Source: Allium sativum
Taxonomy: Eukaryota > Streptophyta > Magnoliopsida > Asparagales > Amaryllidaceae
NCBI GenBank assembly: GCA_030737875.1
Contig: CM060915.1
Coordinates: 357,365,863 to 357,429,862 of the forward strand
Direction: 5' to 3'
DNA length: 64,000 nucleotides
The notes beneath the pieces were generated by a model, which did not search any database, was not told the origin of the DNA, and saw only the letters and a list, made by a program, of their open reading frames with translations. Position 1 is the stretch's first letter. Each line of letters starts with the position of its first letter. A program made the translations under genes and the position numbers. This document shows positions 47,415 through 60,186 of this stretch, one piece after another.

Positions 47415-48490
47415 TTAGTTTTCCCGGAAATAGATGAAGCCTTGAATTATATAAGAGTACCTTTTGACCAATCTCAATTTTTTTCGAAGTATGTTTCTAT
47501 TGCGATATTGTTTTGCTCTTTCTTTGTAAATTTTTGCATTTTCATAGGTCTCATTTCGAAATTCATCTAGTTCTGATAGTTGTAATTTTATGTGAGAATC
47601 TACTTCTTCGATTTCAAAATTTTGATATTTAATTGCCCATAGTGCACGATGTTCTAATTCAACTAGTAGGTGACAAGCCTTGGCATAGACAAGACGATAC
47701 GGTGACATTCCTAAATTTGTTTTGTATGTAGTGCGAAAGGCCCAAAGTGCATCTACTAATTTTGATGAGCAATCTTTTCAGTTAGTGTTTACAGTCTTTT
47801 CAAGAATTTGCTTTAATTGTCGATTCAAAATTTCAACTTGTCCACTTGTTTGAGGATAATATGGAGTGGCTACCTTATGGGTAATTGATATTTCTTAAGT
47901 AGTAACTCAAAAGCCCGATTACAAAAATGAGTACCATTATCACTTATTATGACCCTAGGAACACCAAATCGAGAAAAGCTATTTTCTTTAAGGAATTTGA
48001 TGACCACTTTACTGTCATTAGTTTTGGTAGGGACTGCTTTGACCCACTTAGAAACATAATCAACTGCAACTAAAATGTATAAATTACCAAATGAGTTAGG
48101 AAATGGACCCATGAAGTCAATACCCCAAACATCAAATAATTCCATGACTAGAATTGGATTCAAAGGCATTTCAATTCTTTTTGTAATTCGTCCCGTTTAT
48201 TGGCACTGTGAGAATTTATTGCAAAACTCGTATGCATTGTGAAATAAAGTGGGCCAATAGAAACTGCATTGTAATATTTTGGCAGCTGTTTTTCTTGCTC
48301 CAAAGTGCCTACCACAATCATAACTATGTGAAAAGGATAAAACACTATGGAACTCTTCACTGGGTACACAACGACGAATGATCTGATCGGGGCAATATTT
48401 GAAAAGATAAGGATCATCCTAAAAATAATCCTTAACTCTATAGAAAATTTTTCGCTTATCCTGTGCTGACTAGTGTGAAGGTACTTCATT
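47415..48490 (-). pseudogene. pol: Athila integrase
   Basis: The zinc domain at 48160-48489 is heavily shifted. The core is open at 47870-48169: [13 protein letters not shown] (first Asp 48116-48118), [10 protein letters not shown] (second Asp). [15 protein letters not shown] with the Glu follows in another frame at about 47850. The C-terminal part is open at 47415-47708: MSPYRLVYAKACHLLVELEHRALWAIK and a long helical stretch to the GxxV-type end. Confidence 0.92.
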
Positions 48491-49014
48491 AGTCACCAAG
48501 TAATTTACTATGTCGGCATACCATGGTGCATTAGTTATGGATAATAGATGTTCGTTGGGAAAACATTCTTCAATTGGAATATTGTCTATTTTATCATGCA
48601 TAATTCGAGAGAGATGATCAGCCACTATGTTCTCGGAACCTTTTTTATCTCGTATTTCCAAATCAAATTCATGGAGGAGGAGTACCCAACGAATTAAGTG
48701 GGTCTTAGCATCTTTCTTTAATAAAAAATATTTCAAGGCCGCATGATCGTTGAAAATTATGACCTTTGAGCATACGAGATATGATCTAAAATTTTCAAGA
48801 GAAAAGACGATAGCAAGAAACTCTTTTTCAGTGATTGAATAGTTAAGTTGTGCATCATTAAGAGTCTTACTTGCATAATAAATTACTCGATGTTGATTAT
48901 TAATTCTTTGACCTAGAATAACACCTATGGCAAGATCTGAAGTGCCTCACATTATCTCAAATGGTTGTGACCAATCGGGTGGTTCAATTATTGGAGTTGA
49001 AGTCAAAATGGATT
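48470..49014 (-). pseudogene. pol: Athila RNase H
   Basis: Decayed at the start (stops between 48740 and 49010), then open at 48470-48736 with [22 protein letters not shown] and [11 protein letters not shown], the last RNase H Asp in VADHLSR. Ends in the Athila spacer ([20 protein letters not shown]). Confidence 0.85.
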
Positions 49015-49880
49015 TTAATTTTCAAAAATAATTTCACATTCCTCATTGAATTCAAATTTGGTATCTTTGGTGAGCAGATTCGAAAGTGGCTTTGCAATTT
49101 TTGAGAAATCTTTGATAAATCTCCTACAAAATCCTGCATGTCCTAGGAATGAGCGAATGTCCTTAATAGATTTGGGTAGAGGAAGATTAGTGATTAAGTC
49201 AACTTTTGATTTGTCAACTTCTAACCCATCCTTTGATACTGTATGACCTAGCATGATGCCTCATTACCATGAAATGGAATTTTTCCCAATTTAAAACAAG
49301 TGATTTCTCTTTACATCTATTAATAATGCATTCTAAACGGAGAAGGCATTGATCTAATGAGGATCCGCAGATAGAAAAATCATTCATGAAATTTTCCAAG
49401 AAATTTTCCACCATATCAGAGAATATGCTCATCATGCACCATTGAAATGTGGCAGGGGCATTGCACAGTCCAAAGGGAATTCGACGATAAGAAAAAGTTC
49501 CAAAAGGACATGTGAATGTGATTTTGTGTTGATCCTCTAAAGCAACGGGAATCTGATTATATCCCGAATATCCATCAAGGAAGCAATAGTACTCATGTCC
49601 AGCTAATCGTTCAAGCATTTGATCGATGAATGGTAAAGGAAAGTGGTCCTTCCTAGTTGCTGTGTTTAATTTCCTATAATCGATGCACACACGTTATTTG
49701 GTGTTTACTTTAGTTGGAACTCGCTCATTTATTTCATTTCTTACTACAGTGACTCCTGATTTCTTTGGTACTACTTGAATTGGGCTTACCCAAATGCTAT
49801 CAGAAATTGGATAAATTATATTGTTGTCCAAATGTTTGATTATCTCTTCTTTAACAACTTCCCTCTTATTAGGGTTCAAT
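49015..49880 (-). pseudogene. pol: Athila reverse transcriptase
   Basis: ISDSIWVSPIQVVPKKSG, a stop, then CIDYRKLNTATRKDHFPLPFIDQ, CFLDGYSGYNQIPVA, FGLCNAPATFQ and the catalytic box ENFMNDFSICGSS. The usual FMDD is FMND (changed Asp codon 49382-49384). The tail MLGHTVSKDGLEVDKSKV and RSFLGHAGFCRRFIKDFSK is in another frame from 49254. Confidence 0.92.
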
Positions 49881-50504
49881 ATCTTTGAGCTTTGCGAGAG
49901 GGTTTAGCCTCATCGATCAAATGTATAAGATGCTCACAAATGGAAGGACATATCCCCTTATTATTAGAAATGCCCAACCTATGGCTTCCTTAATTTCTTC
50001 TAGAACTTTTAAAAGATTTTCTTATTGGTCTTTGATTAAATCCGAGGCTGTAATTACTGGGAAAGTTTGATCAGCATCTAGGTAAGCGTACTTAAGATTT
50101 TCTGGATGGGGTTTAAGGTCATTTTTTATTTATCACATGTGGTTAATTTTGTGAAAATATTTTGATCAATTGTTGAAGAGTGTGAATCAACCATTTTATT
50201 CAAATTAGATATATATTCATATTCACCAATGTCTGAATTAAAATGCTCGAGACACATGTTCAAGGCATTTGACGAATCGTTGAGAGTTTCTTCTACGATT
50301 ATCTCAATGGTATCAATTTCTTCTATCTCAAAATCTCAGTGTTGTTTATTAAGATTAAAGATGTTTAATTTAGTAGTTAGGTCCCTAAAGGTTTGAGATT
50401 TCCATTTCTACAGTTTATAATAGCATTTGAGGTTGCCAAGAAGGGCTGACCTAAGATAACAGAGGTTTGAGCTTTAGGATTAGGGATAGGAGCGATTTCA
50501 AGCA

Positions 50505-50819
50505 CTAGAAGTCAACAGGGAAGTAAATTCGATCTACTAGAATCAATACATCCTCAACTAGGCCTACGGGTTTTTTAGTGGATCGATCAGCTAGTTGAAT
50601 TGTGATATTATTAGGTTTTAATTCTCCTATTCCCAATTGACAATATACATGATAAGGGATCAAGTTAACACTAGCACCAAGATCAAGTATTGCAAGGTTA
50701 ATGAACGTATTTCCAATTGTACAGCCAATTGTGGGACAACCAGGATCTTCAAATTTGACAGGCATGTGGTTAGAAATAATCGAACTAGTGTTTGCGGTCA
50801 AAAAGGCTGTTTTAGGCAC
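50505..50819 (-). pseudogene. pol: Athila protease
   Basis: 105-codon open stretch with the Athila protease active site LDLGASVNLIPYHVY (Asp kept), FEDPGCPTIGCTIGN before it and TIQLADRSTKKPVGLVEDVLI after it. The region towards reverse transcriptase (50504-49880) is broken by stops. Confidence 0.85.
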
Positions 50820-51053
50820 ATTGGTTGTCCTCTTTCGAGTACAAAGTTCTTTAAGGAATTTTGCATATTGTGGGATTTGTTCAATAGTATCGAAAAGTGG
50901 AATGTTAATATGAACTTGTCTAAGGATATCTAAAATTTTATCAAATTGATCGGGATTTTCCTTATTCTTAAGCCTACTAGGAAAAGGAGCGATTGGCTTA
51001 TAGACCCTTTCATCAGATTTATCAGTATTCTGAGTTGATTTATTTTAAGGGTT

Positions 51054-52558
51054 AATTATAGAAGATGGAAGAGTAGTAGGATTACCACCTTTTGACAATG
51101 ATTTTGAAGAAGATAAGTTGATATTTGAAGATGTTGTACTTTTGGAACCATTGGACTTATCAATATGATTATCAATTTTCTTGCCCGATCTTAAGGTGGT
51201 GATTGAATTTACAGGATTTATGTCGTCGTCCTCACAAAAATTCACTCCACGAGAATTTTTGTATTTAGGATTTTCTTCAGTTTGACTTGGTAATTTCCCA
51301 TTCTCATTATTTACTGATATTTTTTTAATCATATTAATAACTTCATCATGTTTTTTGTGCATTTCTTTAATTTCTTTCTCGAGTCGAGCATAATCCTATG
51401 ATGGTTGAGAAGATTGAGATGCGTCCCTAAGATGTGGAGGCTTGTAAATCTGACTAGATGGATTCTTATTTTGAGGAACAAATTGTTGACTAGGCATTTG
51501 AGAAGTTTGAGTATTTTGATTTGTGGGATAAAAACGTGAAGGATTTTCAAAGTTATTTGGATTCGACCACGACAAATTTGGATGCTTCCTCCAGTTAGAA
51601 TTATATGAAGGATTAGCTGGGGCAAATGCGTTCACTTGTTCTTGAGGATAAGGAAGTAGCCCTTCTTCAACTTGGGGATCCTCAGTAGAAAAGAAAGAGG
51701 GGTCTATAGCGTGAACTCCTCGTAGATTTTACGAGCTGGGCCATTGATAGATTTCCATTGTTGATCTTTATCAGTATATTCTTGCAAGAATGCCCAAGCT
51801 TCTTCGGTTGATTTATCCATAAATTCTCCATGACACAAAGTTTCAAGTTGAGTTCGAGTTGGGTAATTAAGTCCTTCATATAATATTTGACATAACATTT
51901 GTAGCGGAATGCCGTGGTGAGGGAAACTTTGTAGTAATTGATTAAATCGTTCAGAATATTGGCAGAATGTTTCTCCTTCATTTTGGGTGAACTGGTGAAT
52001 TTCATTTCTTATTTAAGTGTTATGAAAAGGAAAGAATTTTTTTAAGAAAATCATTTCAAAATCATCCCAACAATATATGGATGGTTGTGGAAGGGAATTG
52101 AACCACCATTTAGCGCTACCTACTAAAGCAAATGGAATTAATCTAAGTTTAATGGACTCATGTGAAAGTTGTTGCATTTTTATTGTTGATGTATATAATT
52201 CCAGATCGTCAAGAAATTCATATGCATTTTCAGAACCAGTAAACTTAGGAACGCCTTGAGTGAAAGAGCTTTTTAATTCAAAATTATTTCCTTCGTTTGA
52301 TGGATATACTATAACTGGGGGTTGTGCAGTTCTAACTAGATAGAATTGTTCTCTTAACGATAAACCCCGAGGTGGTCGTGGTTGTTGAAAATTTTGTTGA
52401 AATGGTAAAACTGGATTTTGATTATTTTGATTCTAATTATCCATTTTGTTATGCCTAAATGATTGTGGTGCAGAACCATGACTACTCATCGGTGTCAATT
52501 GTTTAAAAGAAGTAGTGTTGCTTCTTTCTAACTGTTTACGATCGTTTCGAAACCACAT
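51054..52558 (-). pseudogene. gag: Athila gag
   Basis: Starts at ATG 52558 (MWFRNDRKQLERSN), with a stop near 52436. It continues with FVLR-type N-terminal sequence, ALVGSAKWWFNSLP, WDDFEMIFLKKFFP, then QFTQNEGETFCQYSERFNQLLQSFPHHG and LCQILYEGLNYPTR, typical of Athila capsid. A Pro/Asn/Gln-rich linker (NPSRFYPTNQN, PSSQIYKPPHL) and ITTLRSGKKI close it. Shifts occur near 52010 and 51680 and a stop near 51396. Confidence 0.88.
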
Positions 52559-52559
52559 T

Positions 52560-54249
52560 TTCATAAACAAACAATTTTATTTTTTAATTTGTCAACAAGT
52601 TAAAATTACTGACAACCACCAAAATCAATAAGAATTGAAAGTTAAAATACTCATAGTGGTTATAATGCCGACGTCGTTTCTCTTGAATTGCCCTAGCTTG
52701 TGTCAAATTGATTGGCTTTCTGCTTTGCGTTTGACCGGTTTGAGCCTTGTTCCAATTGATTATTAGAACTTATACCCCATTTCCGCGTTGACTTGTTTCA
52801 CCGCAAAGCCTTAAGACCAGCCCAATTCGTTTTTCCCTTTTCCCTTATTCAAGTTACACGATGACCTGACCCTGTGACTTCTCCCCAATTTCCTCTTTAT
52901 TTTTCTATTGTCCTATTCGAACTCATCCTCTCCTTATATTTGGTTAGTTCCTTTGGCTCGTGATGATTTGCCGAGCTCTAGACTAATCGCTGATGTGGTG
53001 GCTTGGGTTAGGGTAATCAACAAAGGCTTGTGGCAAATTAGGGATTTGATCTGAGTTTAGGCTCTTACGGGTTTTGCAGCTGTTTGTGGTGGAGATTTGG
53101 TGGGTTTGGGTTGACTACCAGCTGTTGAGGTGGTAGTAGGCGAGGTTATTGGATCTAGTGGTTCGGTGGTGGTTTGCGTTTGGAATTCTGATGGGATGCA
53201 ATTTTTACAGGAGTATGAGCTGGTGGGGTTTCGCGAAGTTGTGGAGTTGACGAAGAAGAAGGTTAGAGAACGAAGACAGCTTGAAGGCCTTTATCCAGAT
53301 TTGGTTCGTGATGTGTATTTTGATGACAGGGAAAGTTGCTAGAAGTTTGGTTGAAAGGGGATGGAAGTCAGTGGGTTTGCAGACGAGGGTGTTAGGTAGG
53401 CGTTAGAATGTGATAATGGGAAGTGGTGGAGTGGATTCGGGCTGGTGGTGAAATTTCAACATGATGCTGGTGATGCTTTTAAAGGATGTGCCTGTAGCAT
53501 TCGGGATTGTGATTGATGGTTTTGGGGTATGGTTGTTGATGGTGGCAATGGCGCTGGATTGATGTGCAGTGGGAGGGTTAAAGATTTTGGCTTTCTTATG
53601 GTGGAGACGGTTTGTGTTTGGTGATGGCAGTTTGTATAAGGGGAGGTTGTTTGAGTGAGCGAGGCGGATGGGTTGTGGAAAAGTGGCAATGGGAGGATTA
53701 CAATGGTTTGTTGGCAGTGGTTAGGGCGATATAGGCTGGAATTATTGATGGGAGGATGGCTGCAACTGTTGACTGCTGTAGCGAATAAGTCAGAGCAGAA
53801 CTGTTTGTGGTTGGTCGGTGGTGCTTGATGTTGAAGACCTGTGTTTTACTTGCAGAAAACAACAGAGGATCAGAAGAGAGAGCAACGAGGGGAAAGGAGG
53901 AAAAAAATGATTTTTTTATGTTATGAAATAGGAAATACTAAAGAGAAAAAAAAACTATTTTTTTAACAAATGTAAACAAGAGCTAGAATAAGAAAATCAA
54001 GCAACTTTATTAAAGAAAAGTGAAAAGAAAAAATTGTTTTTTTAAGCAAACAAATGAAAGCAAAATAAAAACTATTACTATGAACTAATTCAAATATGCA
54101 AAACTAAAAAAAATGAATTTTTTCTTTTTTAAGACGGAGAAAAAAACAGAAATACGAAACTAAATAAAATAGAAATAAGTGAATTAAAATAAAATAAAAA
54201 CTAACACGAATCGAATATCAAATAAACACTAGAAATTAATTTAACTCTC
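52560..54249 (-). other. Athila untranslated leader
   Basis: 1.7 kb between primer site and gag, without domains. The part at 52960-53830 is strongly G/T-rich on the plus strand (repeated ggtggt, gttgtgg), thus C/A-rich in the transcript. The part at 53870-54240 is A-rich with long A runs. Long leaders are normal for Athila. Confidence 0.6.
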
Positions 54250-54263
54250 TGGCAATAGCGCCA
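54250..54263 (-). other. Athila primer-binding site
   Basis: Minus-strand tggcgctattgcca, six bases inside the 5' LTR. It matches the aspartate-tRNA type site (tggcgccgttgccggg) used by Athila elements, with changes. Confidence 0.75.
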
Positions 54264-54269
54264 AAAACT

Positions 54270-55109
54270 TGATCGACGATTTTCGGTGTTAACAAAAATC
54301 GCGATTTTATTTTACCGCAAGTGCACGGTGTCTATTGTAGTATTTGTGCGAATACGGGTCGAATCCATAGGAAGTTGTATAATTTACTAATGTTTATTTA
54401 AATTCTAGGCGAGTTAGACGAATTCAAGATTAATATTTTATTAAGAAACTAGAAGAGAAAAAAAAAACAATTTTGTGAAGTAAGAATTATGAGAACTAGA
54501 TATGAGATCTATTAACCTCTTAGCAAATAAATAGATCTCAAAATAAAAGCAAAAAGTAAAATTAAGCAGAGAGAACACATACAAAGAAAGCAAAGAAGAA
54601 GAATTTAACTAATTTTATTTATGAAATAATAAGTTTAGAGATTACAAGAGAAAACCTTATTCCTAAAAAGAAAAGAAAGGAAACAATTACCAAGATGGCC
54701 AAAACTAATGCTAGGTAGGGGTATTTATAGTTCTCCTTGGATCTAGATCTAAAAAGAAGATTTTTCTTGGAGCTTTTACTTGGTCTTCGTTTATTTTCTC
54801 CTTCTTTATTATTCGGAAATCTCTTTCTTTTATTTCAAAGGGATTCTTGATCTAGCACATTCTAGAACTTTTGACTTGATCTTTTTGCACATGCTTCTTA
54901 ATCTAGCTTGTTTCATATTCTTCTAGAAGCTTCTTTCTCTAGTATATTCTAAAATCTTCTTGAGTTGGCTCTTTTTAGAAGGAATTTCTTCTTATTCCGA
55001 AAATAAAGTACCTATAATAAATACAACTAAAAAGACCAAGTAATAGTGTTTTAGAATAATAAAATACATAATTAAGCAATGTAGAATTTACACAATTTGA
55101 TGCTCATCA
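54270..55109 (-). repeat. Athila 5' LTR (right)
   Basis: 840 bp, same ends. Contains about 20 bp (near 54480-54510) that the left LTR lacks. TATA box on the minus strand at 54722-54730. Confidence 0.95.
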
Positions 55110-55114
55110 AGCAT

Positions 55115-55881
55115 TCCAATGTATTCTCCATTCGTTGATTGCCTCGATCTTTGCGGGGTCTATGGCTAAGCCTCACTTGACACTATATGTCCTAAAAATC
55201 TTACTTCTTCTCTCCAGAAATGGCCCTCCAAGAATTTCGCTTTCAATTGGTTCTTTCTTAATATCCCTAACACTTGTCTCTAGTGATCTTCATGCTCTTC
55301 ACGATCTTTTGAAAATATAAGGATATCATCTACAAAGACTACCACAATTTTACTTATAATTCCCCTAAACACTCTACTCATGAGGTCAACAAAGAAGGAG
55401 GGTACATTCATTAGTCCGAAGGGCATAACCTCCCATTGGAATAATCCGTCTGACGTCCGAAACTCAATTTTGTCCTTGCTGTCCTCCTCAATTCTTAACA
55501 AGTGAAATCTAGTAGCAAGGTCTAGTTCGGAAAATACTCAATCTCCTCCCAAGTGGTCAAAAAGGTCATCGGTTCTAGGTAAAGGGTACTATTCTTCTTG
55601 GTCAATTTATTAAGTTCCCTATAGTCCACACAAAGTCTCAAAGATTTGTCTGCTTTGGTGGAAAACACAACAGGTGCATCCCATTCTGAGGTACTTCATC
55701 AAATGAAACTTTTTGTAACAATTCTGAAATCTGTTTATCTAACTCCCTTCTTTCCTTAGGCACCGTATGCCTCAAGGGTAGTGCTATAGGTCTAGCGTCT
55801 TTCTCTAGGTTGATACGAAAAGATATTTCTCTATGGGGTGGAAGTCCATGACTTCCTCAAAAACATCCAAGAATTCACAAA
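55115..55881 (-). pseudogene. pol: Tekay-2 reverse transcriptase
   Basis: Minus-strand reading: RRELDKQISELLQK, then a damaged stretch, then open at 55280-55501 with [28 protein letters not shown] and the catalytic FVDD kept ([13 protein letters not shown]). RFLGHIVS follows before the Athila insertion. Several stops and shifts lie between 55500 and 55750. Confidence 0.88.
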
Positions 55882-56300
55882 CTATAGGAACCGAAGATGG
55901 TCCTTCAGAACTAGGAGATAAGAATGCAATAAGGCTTTATCCTTGTTCCCAACATTACAAGGAATATTCAAACTACATCCTCCTCGGCTCCTAAAACGAA
56001 CGATTCTCTTATCGCAATCTAGGATGGCCCCATAAAACGATAGCCAGTGCATACCTAGGATAAGGTCATACCCCATAAAATCCAACGCATATGCTTCGCA
56101 ATGGAACTCGACATTGTCGACCTCTAATACTAGGTCTTTACATAATAGCTCAACATACTTAGATCCTCTGACAGGTTTGGCCACCTCTATCGGACTATTC
56201 GAGATAGATATGGAAAGGTTCAATAGATTGACTAATCATTTGGAGATAAAAGAATGGGTCGCTCTAGAATAGAACAAGGTGTAAACTGAATTTCCTAAAA
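55882..56300 (-). pseudogene. pol: Tekay-2 protease
   Basis: The active-site region reads TLFYSRATHSFIS where Tekay-1 has [12 protein letters not shown]: the catalytic Asp is Tyr and the Gly is Arg. The rest of the fold is recognisable (FHCEAYALDFMGYDLILGMHWLS, AILDCDKRIVRF). Inactive. Confidence 0.85.
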
Positions 56301-57240
56301 CAGAGTTTATACCTTCAAGTGTGGGATTCCCTTGGTCTCTTGGGGGTCGACTTTGAATTGGTGCTACCTCTATTGCATAGTTCTGGCCACTCTTGGCAAC
56401 TTTGGGCTTTGGGCAGTCTTTGGACATGTGTCCTTCTTCAAGGCAGTTGTAACATTTTCCCTTGAACTCCTTTTTCCCAACGAGGTCCTACAATCCTTGG
56501 CCTCATGGCCCTTGTAGTTGCATCTCGTACAAGTCTTTGCGTCCTTTTTGAATTTGTTCTTCTTCTTGTTCTTCCACCATTCCTTCTTATTTTTGTTGGA
56601 TGTTTCCCCTTTCTCACCATCTTGATCCTCCTTGGCGCCTTACATCATGCATATGATAGCTGTCTCAACTAGGGTTTCAAAAGTTACCCCGAACGTTACT
56701 TGGGCTAATAGAGTTTCTTTCAATGGGGAGTTGAGTCCTTTAACAAATCTAAGGGCTTTGTTCATGGAGGTGTCTACCAATCCTCTTTCAAACTTAAATA
56801 ATTTGGTAAATTTGGATACATACTCTTGTAGGCTCAAGCTTCCTTGCTTGAGGTGCATGAATTTCTATAGCTAGACAGTCATTTCTGCTCTTGGCAAAGA
56901 CTTTGCTTCGAACCAGTCTTTAATTCGGCCCACGTAAATATCCGGCCCTCGTTTCCCATCGATACTAAGTTCCACCATTCAAGGTCCTCATTCTTCAAGT
57001 GTCAGGCCGTAATTTTCCTCTTCACCTCATCAGGCCAGCTAGTAGTTTATCTTTCACAGTCCATTAGCCAAGACTGGGTATTAGTTAAGCTTTCTTTCCA
57101 AGAAAACGATTTTCCTCCAAGATGCATGAAAAGTCAAAGGCTGCCTCAGCGGAACGAGCTGCAGGTATTACCGGGGTAGGATTTACAGTAGGGACATGTT
57201 CAACGGTATGGGGATACTATTGAAACCATTCTGGCAAGTA
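56300..57240 (-). pseudogene. gag: Tekay-2 gag
   Basis: The N-terminal half is damaged. The capsid end is open at 56640-56858 (SLSLQEYVSKFTKLFKFE, ALRFVKGLNSPLKE). Then come a Lys/Asn-rich basic linker and two CCHC knuckles, CTRCNYKGHEAKDC and CYNCLEEGHMSKDC, both with CX2CX4HX4C spacing. They lie in different frames, separated by a one-base shift in an A/T run near 56475. This is the nucleocapsid that Tekay-1 lacks. Confidence 0.85.
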
Positions 57241-57495
57241 GTTGGGTCTTGCCTGATTACCATGTTCAGAAGTATTTTTTAGCCATTCTACTGTTTGAAA
57301 AGAAAAGGAAGGATCCTTTAGTGGATACTTCTGAAGTAAAATTTAAATTGAAAAAGGGAAGAAAGCGGTAAAGCTTCCTAGTATAAATATGTATGATTAT
57401 TGGGGTAAATATATTATATATATAGTTTGAAATATCTTTTTCAATATACAAATATGCCTCTCATACGTATGATTCCCTTATAATCAGGTAACCTA

Positions 57496-60186
57496 TGCTA
57501 ACAACCAGCCCGGAATGAGTCTAAATTTCAACCTAGAAAATGCCCATCAAAACTTAGAGCCATTCTAAATGGGTCATTGGTTCCTGTAAGGATTACATTT
57601 GCACAGAATATATATACACACAGATACTTTGAATGGAAGTCTCACATAGTGGAAAGAGAAAATATAATACTGAAATAAGATGTACCATTTATTTAAAAAT
57701 CATAGAAATGCAACAGTCATAGTTACAACTGTTCATTGGGTACATCAAATAGATCTTCTCACAAGTTTCCAAAAGAAGTAAAGTAATAATTACTAATAAT
57801 AGCATAATAACTTCGTCTTATTCATCAGCTTCAATCATGACTTCGACTATGGCTTTTACCCCATCTACTGACTTGTTGAATATGCTGAGGAGAGGGGTTA
57901 GAACATAAAGTTCTGTGTGATTGAAATATAGTGTTACTTAATGTCCATAAACTTTATTTTTAGCAGGTTACATATGTCAAGGTATGTCTACGCAGCACAT
58001 AAGATTCATACAAACACCAAGTATCTGACCAATGGGGGTGGATATCTAAGTCAGTCGCACACTGGTGTTTTTAGGGTGATGACCCAACGACGTGGGCATT
58101 CTTGGTTGCTTATAACCCTATTAAAGGTGGATTCTTATGATTTCTTATAGCCCTGAGGCGAACCCCTAGCCCCTTAAGACCCCGTCCTAATACGTTAACG
58201 TTCTTAAGTATATACTCTCATTTGTAATATGAGAAGTAGCATTGCGAATGTTACTGCTTAACTGATATTACACGGTAGGACAATTATGTTGCTTAAGACT
58301 TCCCTTAGATAGTTACTTAGCAAGCATTGGCCACATATCTTTTATTTACCAAATCTGTCTCTAGTTGAGCCCTTACAAGCTTCTAGAGGAAGTAGATATC
58401 CTCGTGAACTACCTACTCCATTACCTATTATACCTAACCACTTTAAGAGTAGGAGGACCCAAAGACTTACTTCAAATCTAATAAGGGTGGGTACCATGAA
58501 TTTGGTTCCACTCTAAGGAGTAAACTTTTGGAGGGATCTTACTCCTAACCACTTAAGACCCAAACTAGATAAAAAGAGAGTAAGCCACTTAAGACCTTCT
58601 CAAGGCGTAGTGAACCAGCCTATTTTCACACACAATAGACTTATATATATAGTGTTATATATATAAACAATAGACCTCTCACATTAAACCGTACACCTAT
58701 AAATACTGGATATGTCGGTCGGTTCTGGGCATACTTCCACTTCAAGTTGGTTTAACCTCGTATCTAGTGTACTAAGTTTTTAAATTGCCTATGGTACCTA
58801 GACATCTCACATTAGTTGGACCCACTTGTGGTTGCTGGATTTGTCGGTCGGTTCCGGGAAGGTTCTACCACAAATGACAACTAACCTCGTGTCTATGTGT
58901 CACTATTTATATATATTTAAAGCCATTCTATATACATAAACACAAGCAATCAAATATATATTTATTATAGGGACATTTCAAATTCGAATTCTACCTAATA
59001 GAATTTATTATGCTAATACAATGTTAATTACGTTGATTACGTTTATATAAGTTAAATAATTATATCGCCTAATTAATGTAAATATTCGTATAAATGAGGA
59101 ATGTTCTAACGAGGTAGCAATTGTAAATTTGTCCAAATCAAGGTATACAAGTTAGTTTTTCCATACTTTTACCGCTACAACTTTGGCATGATGACATAAT
59201 AACAAGATAACATATAGCGGTTGATGGAAAATATACATTCGTACAAACTTGCATCCTAGGCTTGTTGGAATGATTTCAATACTGGATTAAAAAATAGAGT
59301 ATTACATACATTTATTCATGTATGTTTGTAATTTCCACTTTGTCTAATTCGCCCCTTTTTGGGTATATGCACATAAAAACGTTTATATTTGTCATATTCC
59401 AAGTATGAATACGTTTGGATTAAAAATAGAACCCTAATCTAGTCAAACCATGAAATACCCAAATCTAAACCCTTTTAGGTTACAATCAAATGTTTGATAA
59501 AGGTGAATTATACAAAATAGAAACAATAGTAGTAACACCCATTTTCATCATCAACCCAATATTAAAATAAAAAAGTCCACAAAACCAAAATAATCATGAC
59601 AATTCGTACATAAATACAAGGTTGAGGATTTGGTGGCTTTAGAGTTTATTTTATCGGTTTCCAAATCCTCTTAGGCATATCTTTTAGCATGATAATCTAA
59701 TAAAAATATGAATATGCCTTAAGTAAACGATATTCCACTCACAGATCTAGGCAGAACAAAGAGAAATCTGTAGTTGATCTAGATCTATGCATTAATCTTT
59801 GCGGTCAAACATGCTCCAGTAATCCTCCAAATTATATATGTATAAGAGACATGTATTAGAATATCACATATATATGTTTATGCCAAATTCCAGAATACTA
59901 GACTTATATGAATTAGAATAAAGAGATTAAAAATAGGATTGGAGGAATAGAAGAAATCCTTAACCTCTTCTTTTATTTTTCTCTAGAATTTAGTAATGGC
60001 AGAGAGGCGGCATGGAGGCAGGGATAGAGAATGATTAGGGTTTCACAGTGTGATATATGAGGGGATATACATAGTTGCCCATGCGAGCATAGACCGTTGG
60101 ATTAATTAGAATTAATCCAAGCCTTTTATTTTTATATATCCCTAAAAAAACCAACCATGTAGATTTACTGGGCTGTCCAGCCGCTC
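57496..60186 (-). repeat. Tekay-2 5' LTR (right), cut by unit E
   Basis: Starts tgctaacaaccagcccgg and follows the left LTR, with many differences, up to gccgctc, where unit E begins. The remaining 450 bp or so should lie beyond the window on the far side of E. Confidence 0.9.

Larger units (their letters stand above)
45027..55109 (-). mobile_element. Athila-type Ty3/gypsy element nested in Tekay-2
   Basis: 10,083 bp flanked by perfect duplications agcat (45022-45026 and 55110-55114). LTRs of 820 and 840 bp start tgatcgacgatttt and end catca. The primer site is of tRNA-Asp type, as in Athila elements. Minus-strand order is long leader, gag, protease, reverse transcriptase, RNase H, integrase, then a 1.5 kb non-coding region. 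Integrase has the Athila signature (MSPYRLVYAKACHLLVELEH). Stops interrupt gag, pol and integrase. No envelope-like frame was found. Confidence 0.96.
39406..60186 (-). mobile_element. Tekay-2: old chromodomain gypsy element, opened by Athila
   Basis: LTRs at 39406-42584 and 57496-60186 (the second cut by unit E). Minus-strand interior: gag with two zinc knuckles, protease, reverse transcriptase, RNase H, integrase, chromodomain. An Athila element (45027-55109) interrupts the region between reverse transcriptase and RNase H. Without it the element is about 10.7 kb plus the missing LTR end. The LTRs are clearly diverged and every domain is damaged. It belongs to the same lineage as Tekay-1 but to another family (different LTR). 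Confidence 0.95.

Noticed and set aside
53130..53342. 70-codon plus frame in the Athila leader.
   Set aside because: Antisense to the element, in a G/T-rich stretch, with no domain.
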